NCBI GenBank assembly: GCA_016932965.1
Contig: JAFGBW010000286.1
Location: forward strand, 1-5,847
DNA from: Candidatus Auribacterota bacterium
GTDB taxonomy: Bacteria > Auribacterota > JAFGBW01
Direction of reading: 5' to 3'
Length of the DNA stretch: 5,847 bases
Position 1 is the first letter of the stretch, and every line of letters begins with the position of its first letter. The translations under genes were made by a program, and so were the position numbers. Under the pieces are notes generated by a model. It was not told the DNA's origin and searched no databases. It was given only the letters and a program-made list of their open reading frames with translations. Shown here one piece after another: positions 1-4,197 of the stretch.

Positions 1-248
1 CCGTCCGCCTCCACTGCCAGGGCGATGTCAACATGATCATTGATAATGAATGTGACCCCGTTTTGCCTGGTGAGTCTGCGGTATTCTCGGGCCAGCGAAT
101 AGATTTCAAATGCCGTTTTATTCTTCTGCCTTAGCTGAACGATTTTTGCCCCGCCTTTGATGACTTCCTCCAGGACAAATATCATGCTCCTGCCGCTGCA
201 GAATTCCTCTGTGATGACCGGATACAGGCCAAAAGAAAAATCCTTCAT
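1..248 (-). CDS. thiE: Thiamin phosphate synthase ThiE (5' part only, cut by window edge)
   Basis: Only the first 82 codons and part of the next are present; the gene continues beyond position 1. ThiE joins hydroxymethylpyrimidine diphosphate to thiazole phosphate in the cytoplasm, giving thiamin phosphate and pyrophosphate. The visible part matches the start of the ThiE TIM barrel: GLYPVITEEF at residues 7-16 (first beta strand), VQLRQKNK at 37-44 (the family's basic phosphate-binding strand end), and FIINDHVDIALAVEADG at about 67-83, with the Asn-Asp pair expected near the metal/pyrophosphate site. The start is fixed by the conserved GLYPVIT right after it. The start codon overlaps the thiS stop as ATGA, so translation is probably coupled. 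The G-rich run just upstream (249-257) abuts the ATG and is poorly spaced as a ribosome binding site. A TenI-like paralogue is possible, but operon context favours true ThiE. Confidence 0.9.
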   Translation of the reverse strand, partial: MKDFSFGLYPVITEEFCSGRSMIFVLEEVIKGGAKIVQLRQKNKTAFEIYSLAREYRRLTRQNGVTFIINDHVDIALAVEAD

Positions 249-445
249 CCTCCCCCCATGAAACGGATCAACTCCACCCGATCCCCCTCCTTCAATTGGG
301 AAGAGCCGTACTGCTCTTTAGCGAGAATAATCGAATTGACTTCGGTAACGATAAAGGAAGGGTCCAGATGATACCTTTCCAGGAGAGAGCTGACGGGCGT
401 CCCCTCCTCCACTTCGGTTTTTTCACCGTTTATGACGATCTGCAT
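245..445 (-). CDS. thiS: Sulfur carrier protein ThiS
   Basis: This is a 66-residue ubiquitin-like protein. In the family, the C-terminal glycine is adenylated by ThiF, converted to a thiocarboxylate, and donates sulfur to ThiG for thiazole formation. Visible support: an N-terminal beta strand MQIVINGEKTEV, the ThiS-like TPVSSLLERYHL helix, VTEVNSIILAKEQY in the middle, LKEGDRVELIRFMGGG at the end, and the usual length of about 65 residues. The tail ends in three glycines (64-66), one more than the minimal Gly-Gly. GGAG at 453-456 (minus strand) lies 7 nt before the ATG. The gene overlaps the end of thiH by 16 nt and the start of thiE by 4 nt, so it is buried inside a translationally coupled operon. 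The activating enzyme ThiF is not in the window; it may lie past the left edge. MoaD-type carriers also end in Gly-Gly, but the neighbours settle the assignment. Confidence 0.95.
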   Translation of the reverse strand: MQIVINGEKTEVEEGTPVSSLLERYHLDPSFIVTEVNSIILAKEQYGSSQLKEGDRVELIRFMGGG

Positions 446-1482
446 GATTTGACTCCGGCGAAATCCAGTTCCCAGTCCTTGATGACCGGATCGTATCCTT
501 TTTCTATAACTCTTGCCAGCATTTCACCCAGTTCACGCGTATCGGAAACAGCGAACTGCTCTCCTGATTTTTCTAAAAGCGCATAGGCTCCGGGACTGGT
601 CCTGGAACCGGCACTGATCTGGGTGATGCCTGCCCCCAAGAGCTCGTCCCGCAATCCGGACCTTTCCCTGGTGGAAAGAACAAGACCTGCTTCAGGAAAG
701 AAAAGCCTCATGCTGCAGATGATCTGAAGCAAATCCCTGTCGGAGACAGGATGAGGAACATTTGAGATAATATGAAGGGGATTGAGTCTGGGAAAGCTGA
801 AAGTGAATTCGCTTCGCCAGTATTTTTTCTGCAGATTGATAGCATGCTGAGCCAGACGGGGGACATCGAACCTCCAGTCATAAAGGCCGAGAAGAACGCC
901 CATGCCGACTTTTCTGAATCCGGCTTTGAGCGCCCGTTCAACAGATTTGAATCTCCATTCATAGCTTTGTTTAGACCCTTCAGGGTGCATATTTTTATAT
1001 GTCTCTCGGTGATAGGTCTCCTGGTAAAGCGTCAGACCGTCCGCGCCGGCAGCCACCATTTTTCCGTAATCTTCTTCGGTCATGGGAAATACTTCCAGCC
1101 CGACAAAGGAAAAATATTTTTTCGCAATGGAAACCGCCTGAAGCAGATAGGAAACGCCTGCTGTTTTTAAAGATTCCCCTGTCAGAAGCAGGATCTGATC
1201 AAACCCTTTCTGCTTCAGGTTTCGGCAATTGTCCTCGATTTCAGACGGGGTGAGGGTTTTTCGGTCAATCAGGCGTTTTTTATTGAACCCGCAGTACACG
1301 CAGGCATTGTCGCATTCATTCGACAAATACAGCGGCACATAGAACTGGATGGTGCGTCCAAAACGTTGTAACGTCAGTTCACGGGAACGCTGAACGATTT
1401 TAAAAAGATACGGGCCCGGCGCGGATAAAACCTGAAGGAAATCCTGATAAGACAATTTCGATTTATTGAGAATAGCATCCAT
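430..1482 (-). CDS. thiH: 2-iminoacetate (dehydroglycine) synthase ThiH, radical SAM
   Basis: A 350-residue cytoplasmic radical SAM enzyme. The family cleaves L-tyrosine with SAM to 2-iminoacetate (dehydroglycine) and p-cresol, feeding ThiG. The [4Fe-4S] motif CX3CX2C is present as C57, C61 and C64 followed by GF, within FYVPLYLSNECDNACVYCGF. Other family marks are LLLTGES near 98-104 (SAM-contacting strand), YQETYH at 153-158, SFPRLNP at 229-235, STRE at 270-273 and KDW at 335-337 near the C-terminus. It is somewhat shorter than E. coli ThiH (about 377 residues), mainly at the N-terminus, with all core motifs intact. The ATG lies 12 nt after the thiG stop and has only a weak GGAT-type ribosome binding site, so coupling to thiG is likely. 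Its 3' end overlaps thiS by 16 nt. Using ThiH instead of the oxygen-dependent glycine oxidase ThiO points to anaerobic life. ThiC-, NosL- and FO-synthase-type radical SAM proteins are poorer fits. Confidence 0.97.
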   Translation of the reverse strand: MDAILNKSKLSYQDFLQVLSAPGPYLFKIVQRSRELTLQRFGRTIQFYVPLYLSNECDNACVYCGFNKKRLIDRKTLTPSEIEDNCRNLKQKGFDQILLLTGESLKTAGVSYLLQAVSIAKKYFSFVGLEVFPMTEEDYGKMVAAGADGLTLYQETYHRETYKNMHPEGSKQSYEWRFKSVERALKAGFRKVGMGVLLGLYDWRFDVPRLAQHAINLQKKYWRSEFTFSFPRLNPLHIISNVPHPVSDRDLLQIICSMRLFFPEAGLVLSTRERSGLRDELLGAGITQISAGSRTSPGAYALLEKSGEQFAVSDTRELGEMLARVIEKGYDPVIKDWELDFAGVKSCRSS

Positions 1483-1494
1483 ATCCGGGGATTC

Positions 1495-2271
1495 TCACGA
1501 TATTTTACTGATCCCGTCCAAGGGGCTGGAAGCCTGTCCGCGGGATTGTTCCTGCGGAAGTCCGCAGAGATAGGCTTTTCTGCCTGACTGAACAGCAAGG
1601 GAAAAACTTTCCGCCATCAAAACCGGGTCAGGCGCAGTGGCAACAGCGGTGTTGATGAGAACAGCGTCAGCTCCCAGTTCCATGGAGAAGGCGGCGTCTG
1701 AGGGGCATCCGATCCCCGCGTCAACGATGACCGGAATACCGGACATTTCAATGATGATCTTCAGCATTTCAAGCGTTTTCAAACCCTTATTCGATCCAAT
1801 GGGGGACCCGAGCGGCATGACAGAAACCGTGCCTGCTTCTTCCAGTTTTTTGGCCAATACCGGGTCCGCATTGATGTAGGGCATGACTTTAAACCCCTCT
1901 TTCACCAGAACGGCCGCGGCTTTCAGGGTTTCCTCCCCGTCAGGAAGAAGATAGCGCGGGTCCGGCGTGACTTCGAGTTTGATCCAGTCTGAAATCCCGC
2001 TTGCTTTGGCCAGACGGGCCAGGCGGACGGCTTCTTCCGCATTCTGGGCGCCGGAGGTATTGGGCAGGATCACGTATTGTTTCGGGTCGATGAACGACAG
2101 AAGATGATCGGAGGTGTCGTTCAGGTTGACCCGCCTTAAAGCCACTGTCACCATTTCTACGTTCGCGGCCTGGACAGAGCGCATCATGATCCGGGGAGAG
2201 GAAAATTTTCCCGTACCCAGAATCAGGCGGGAACGAAACGGCTTACCGTCTATGATAAAAGGATCATCCAT
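1495..2271 (-). CDS. thiG: Thiazole synthase ThiG
   Basis: A 258-residue TIM-barrel enzyme of normal family length. ThiG condenses deoxyxylulose 5-phosphate, dehydroglycine and sulfur from ThiS thiocarboxylate into the thiazole phosphate moiety of thiamin. The N-terminus FRSRLILGTGKF (12-23) is the standard opening and fixes the start. PNTSGAQNAEEAVRLARLA (70-88) follows, then WIKLEV (96-101), where K98 is the expected Schiff-base lysine. MPLGSPIGS (152-160), VDAGIG (183-188) and NTAVA (207-211) form the phosphate-binding end of the barrel. It is the first gene of the thi cluster. The spacer upstream is 184 nt and contains inverted repeats. I found no CUGAGA or ACCUGA-type TPP riboswitch elements there and no convincing -35/-10 pair; a TAGAAT at 2283-2288 (minus strand) is the best -10 but lacks a -35. 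The ribosome binding site is weak (GGAT). Confidence 0.97.
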   Translation of the reverse strand: MDDPFIIDGKPFRSRLILGTGKFSSPRIMMRSVQAANVEMVTVALRRVNLNDTSDHLLSFIDPKQYVILPNTSGAQNAEEAVRLARLAKASGISDWIKLEVTPDPRYLLPDGEETLKAAAVLVKEGFKVMPYINADPVLAKKLEEAGTVSVMPLGSPIGSNKGLKTLEMLKIIIEMSGIPVIVDAGIGCPSDAAFSMELGADAVLINTAVATAPDPVLMAESFSLAVQSGRKAYLCGLPQEQSRGQASSPLDGISKIS

Positions 2272-2302
2272 ATTTTATCCGTATTCTAAATTTGATTTTA
2301 TC

Positions 2303-2434
2303 CGCCACGAAAAGCACAAATGGAAAAAAGAGTTATGAGTGTTGAGTTTAAATTTTGAGTTCAAATGAAATCTGATCATCCCAACTCATAACTCAACATT
2401 TAAAAAACTCTTACCCGCCGTGTCCTTCGCGGCG
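2303..2434. repeat. Nested inverted-repeat element with heptanucleotide core in thiG upstream spacer
   Basis: The spacer 2272-2455 holds no gene but is strongly structured. Outer arms CGCCACGAAAAGCAC (2303-2317) and GTGTCCTTCGCGGCG (2420-2434) match as inverted repeats at 11 of 15 positions; in minus-strand RNA three of the four mismatches become G-U pairs. Inside lie perfect 11-bp arms GAGTTATGAGT (2330-2340) and ACTCATAACTC (2384-2394). The inner arms are built from heptamers: GAGTTAT, GAGTGTT, GAGTTTA in tandem at 2330-2350, another TTGAGTT at 2355-2361, and AACTCAT, AACTCAA in opposite orientation at 2383-2396. From general familiarity, similar motifs (CCACGAAGGACACGAAG-like and AACTCATAACTC-like) recur in intergenic regions of several bacterial phyla, so this is probably a dispersed repeat. 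No terminal target duplication or coding capacity was seen. Confidence 0.65.
2324..2394 (-). terminator. Possible Rho-independent terminator after the lysine-rich gene
   Basis: Read on the minus strand, the 11-bp stem formed by 2384-2394 and 2330-2340 is followed directly by six T residues (complement of 2324-2329). This is the layout of an intrinsic terminator for the gene at 2456-2794 and would insulate thiG. Against it, the stem is AT-rich (4 of 11 G-C pairs) and the loop is 43 nt, so it may be weak or accidental. Confidence 0.3.
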
Positions 2435-2455
2435 AATGATCATTCCCGTATCAAT

Positions 2456-2794
2456 TTAAGAATGCTTCCTGCGCGGACCTTTTTTTGTCTGTTTATTTGC
2501 GGATGAGGAACTCTTTTTGGCTTTGAATATATTGCTGAGTTTCAGCTTGATGATCTGATCCAGCATTTCTGAAAAAGCCACCTCTTTCCCCTTGGTTTTG
2601 AGGAATTCTTCAATTTTGGATACCGGGATGCGTTTGTCATAATTTTCAAACAAAACGCCTGGGTCTTTCACAAAACTTTTAAGCGATTTCGGCGCTTTCT
2701 TATCAAAAGCCCGTGTGACTTTACTTTCCATTTTTCCGACTTCAACGGACATCTTATGCACGAATTGGCTCAATTTTTCGATCAGTTCTTTCAT
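2456..2794 (-). CDS. Small lysine-rich hypothetical protein
   Basis: I do not recognise this 112-residue protein. Coding status is supported by a very good ribosome binding site AAGGAGG (complement of 2806-2812) 11 nt before the ATG and by an uninterrupted frame in the spacer between well-defined genes. It is very basic: about 24 lysines (roughly 21%). The N-terminal 35 residues look helical and amphipathic (MKELIEKLSQFVHKMSVEVG onward). A middle part (about 38-90) contains VKDPGVLFENYDKRIP and a hydrophobic helix-like SEMLDQIIKLKLSNIF. The last 20 residues are a low-complexity Ser/Lys/Arg tail (KKSSSSANKQTKKGPRRKHS), likely disordered and able to touch nucleic acid or anionic membranes. No signal peptide, membrane segment, Cys cluster or known catalytic motif is visible. 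It is the same strand as the thi genes but separated by 184 nt with inverted repeats, so a shared role in thiamin synthesis is not implied. Confidence 0.75.
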   Translation of the reverse strand: MKELIEKLSQFVHKMSVEVGKMESKVTRAFDKKAPKSLKSFVKDPGVLFENYDKRIPVSKIEEFLKTKGKEVAFSEMLDQIIKLKLSNIFKAKKSSSSANKQTKKGPRRKHS

Positions 2795-2869
2795 GACTTT
2801 TATTGCCTCCTTAATTCACTCCCTGTAAATATCATTCGTTCTCTCCCGATGATATGAATTTTCTTTCAT

Positions 2870-2899
2870 TTTATCAATTTCAAAGGCTCCGGGTTTCAA
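2870..2899 (-). promoter_or_regulatory. Candidate sigma70 promoter for the lysine-rich gene
   Basis: On the minus strand TTGAAA (complement of 2894-2899) and GATAAA (complement of 2870-2875) are separated by 18 nt, giving a -35 with five of six consensus bases and a -10 with four of six. Transcription would start about 65-70 nt before the ATG at 2794. The surrounding DNA is AT-rich, so chance matches are common. Confidence 0.35.
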
Positions 2900-2910
2900 T
2901 TCCCGATTCC

Positions 2911-2990
2911 ATGTCCGGCTTTGTTATCTTTTTTCATTAGACCCCCCTTTATTGTCTTAAACGATATTTCTTCATGTTTAAGCCGGACAT
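2911..2990. repeat. 11-bp perfect inverted repeat in the divergent spacer, with a second overlapping repeat
   Basis: The 294-nt spacer 2795-3088 separates divergent genes and contains no convincing gene. ATGTCCGGCTT (2911-2921) and AAGCCGGACAT (2980-2990) are perfect inverted copies 58 nt apart. A smaller pair, CTTAAAC (2956-2962) and GTTTAAG (2976-2982), shares bases 2980-2982 with the right arm, so the two stems would compete in RNA. The GC-rich arms stand out from the AT-rich surroundings. They could be two half-sites or two full operators of a regulator acting on the divergent promoters, or a hairpin in a leader; the sequence alone does not decide. The stretch 2991-3060 is almost pure A/T and may help open DNA or act as an UP-like element. 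Confidence 0.5.
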
Positions 2991-3070
2991 TCGTGATATT
3001 AATTATTAATTCTTCAATAATAAAATAAATAATGATAAATAGACGACATTAATTTTTTCATGTCTTCCTA

Positions 3071-3076
3071 TATAAT
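3071..3076 (+). promoter_or_regulatory. Perfect -10 box TATAAT just before the HD-domain gene
   Basis: TATAAT lies 12 nt upstream of the ATG at 3089. No good -35 is seen at 16-18 nt (the expected place reads CATTAA/ATTAAT). If used, transcription would begin near 3082-3084, leaving a leader of only about 5-7 nt. The start codon also lacks a Shine-Dalgarno sequence, so the two observations fit a nearly leaderless mRNA. Confidence 0.45.
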
Positions 3077-3088
3077 GTTGTATCAGCC

Positions 3089-3688
3089 ATGATTGATTAT
3101 TTATCAGTTGAAAAATACGCGGATGATCTCCTGCGTTCTCTGCCTGAGACCTTGTTATATCATAACGCCTCTCATGCTCACGAGGTCTGTGACAATGCTG
3201 CGAGTCTGGGAAAAACAGAAAACATCTCTGAGGAGGACATGCTGCTTTTAAAAACAGCGGCTCTGTTTCATGACATAGGATTTCTCGTCAAGTATCATGA
3301 CAATGAAAAAGATGCCGTGGAAATGATCCGGCCGAAACTGCCCGTGTTCGGTTACACGGACGGCCAGATTGAACAAATCAGCCGGATGATCCTGGCCACA
3401 GCCATTCCCCAGAATCCCCGTTCACTCCCGGAAAAAATCCTGTGTGACGCAGACCTGGATAATCTGGGCCGCGACGATTTTTTCAAGAACACTCAGGCCA
3501 TATGGAAAGAGCTGTGCTCGTTCGGCGTTGCGACCGGGGAAAAAGAATGGTATCTGAACACGCTCAGCCTGATCCAGAGCCATTGTTATTTTACCGAAAC
3601 CGCCCGGCAATTGAGAAACCGGGGCAAGGAAAAAAACATCGCGCAGTTGAAAGCCTGGATCAAAGAACGGTTCGGCGGATCAGCCTGA
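3089..3688 (+). CDS. HD-domain protein, predicted metal-dependent phosphohydrolase
   Basis: A 199-residue soluble protein with the HD superfamily metal-binding pattern: YHNASH at 24-29 (H29 as first ligand), FHDIG at 60-64 (the H61-D62 pair), KYHDNE at 68-73 (H70), and ILCDADLDNLGR at 117-128 (D120 or D122 as the closing aspartate). These surround an all-helical fold; PVFGYTDGQIEQI (85-97) and ATAIPQNP (103-110) resemble a bacterial HD subgroup ending in a CDADLDxLGR block. Members hydrolyse phosphate esters or nucleotides, but the substrate cannot be read here. The C-terminal 60 residues (140-199) are helical, charged and not assigned. No membrane segment, GAF, PAS or cyclase domain is attached, although such HD units occur next to signalling domains elsewhere. 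There is no upstream in-frame start and no clear ribosome binding site. It stands alone, divergent from 2456-2794 and 159 nt before yajC, whose own promoter suggests separate transcription. Confidence 0.9.
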   Translation: MIDYLSVEKYADDLLRSLPETLLYHNASHAHEVCDNAASLGKTENISEEDMLLLKTAALFHDIGFLVKYHDNEKDAVEMIRPKLPVFGYTDGQIEQISRMILATAIPQNPRSLPEKILCDADLDNLGRDDFFKNTQAIWKELCSFGVATGEKEWYLNTLSLIQSHCYFTETARQLRNRGKEKNIAQLKAWIKERFGGSA

Positions 3689-3727
3689 TGACAATCTAAA
3701 ATAAAGGACCCCGTGATTGGACATCCC

Positions 3728-3756
3728 TTGATTAAAAAACTCTTTTCAATTATAAA
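3728..3756 (+). promoter_or_regulatory. Candidate sigma70 promoter for yajC-secDF
   Basis: TTGATT (3728-3733) and TATAAA (3751-3756) are separated by exactly 17 nt, each matching the consensus at four or five of six positions. Transcription would start near 3763, giving a leader of about 85 nt before yajC. The AAGGAG ribosome binding site of yajC is at 3837-3842, 5 nt before its ATG. No convincing terminator for the preceding gene lies between 3689 and 3727. Confidence 0.55.
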
Positions 3757-3847
3757 ATATTCATTAAAATAATCCCTTTTTATCAACAGATTTTTCATTT
3801 GATGCCGGTTCATCATACAGGATCATCAACCAGATAAAGGAGAAACC

Positions 3848-4177
3848 ATGATTGCAGACGCGTATCATGTCATCGCAACAGCGGCGCAACAGGCTCCTCA
3901 GCCCGATCTGATGAGGACATTCGCCATGATCCCCATTTTTATTTTGATTTTTTATTTTTTTGTCATCCGTCCCCAGCAGGTGAAAGAAAAAAACAGAAAG
4001 GCCATGATAGCCGCTCTTAAAAAGGGGGACCGTGTTTTAACATCAGGCGGGATATTCGGCCGGGTCGTGGACGTGAAGGACTCGTATCTGGTGATTAAAA
4101 TCGCCAATGAAGTGAAGGTGGAAGTCACAAGAGACTGCGTGACTGTTGTGGAAGACTCCGCCGACCGTCAACAATAA
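3848..4177 (+). CDS. yajC: Preprotein translocase accessory subunit YajC
   Basis: A 109-residue single-pass inner membrane protein of normal YajC length. YajC associates with SecD and SecF and through them with SecYEG during protein export; it is not essential in E. coli. A short N-terminal part rich in Ala and Gln (QQAPQP at 14-19) is followed by one hydrophobic segment at about 24-40 (MIPIFILIFYFFVI), then the family hallmark RPQQ (41-44) and a positively charged stretch that should stay in the cytoplasm. LKKGDRVLTSGGIFGRV (57-73) is the conserved small cytoplasmic domain, followed by VKVEVTRDCVTVV (89-101). AAGGAG at 3837-3842 supports the start. The gene is 20 nt upstream of secDF on the same strand, the usual yajC-secD-secF order, so the two are almost certainly co-transcribed. 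Confidence 0.97.
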   Translation: MIADAYHVIATAAQQAPQPDLMRTFAMIPIFILIFYFFVIRPQQVKEKNRKAMIAALKKGDRVLTSGGIFGRVVDVKDSYLVIKIANEVKVEVTRDCVTVVEDSADRQQ

Positions 4178-4197
4178 GGATAGATGGAGGTATCATT

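Noticed and set aside
772-1170. 132-codon open frame on the plus strand inside thiH
   Set aside because: It is antisense to a fully conserved ThiH; its product shows no family features and is a shadow of the real frame.
1374-1598. Minus-strand frame spanning the thiG-thiH junction
   Set aside because: It overlaps the end of thiG and the start of thiH in another frame; both real genes are well supported there.
1637-1879. Plus-strand open frame antisense to thiG
   Set aside because: It lies opposite conserved ThiG motifs and has no ribosome binding site or recognisable protein features.
2272-2455. TPP riboswitch upstream of thiG
   Set aside because: Neither the CUGAGA block nor the ACCUGA/GAUC block of the thi-box is present on the minus strand; the visible inverted repeats do not match its architecture.
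2891-2904. CRISPR-repeat-like GTTTCAATTCCC
   Set aside because: It occurs once, without spaced copies or cas genes.
2885-2911. tRNA T-arm-like sequence (CGGGTTTCAATTCCCG followed by ATTCCA), possible tRNA end or attachment site
   Set aside because: The stem is only 4 bp with an 8-nt loop, one base too many for a T-loop, and no D-arm, anticodon arm or acceptor partner lies upstream. No integrase is nearby.
3689-3727. Intrinsic terminator after the HD gene
   Set aside because: No stem of useful length followed by a T-run could be found in this interval.
3422-3816. Minus-strand frames over the end of the HD gene and the yajC promoter region
   Set aside because: They are antisense to the HD gene and to a putative promoter, with no family resemblance or ribosome binding site.
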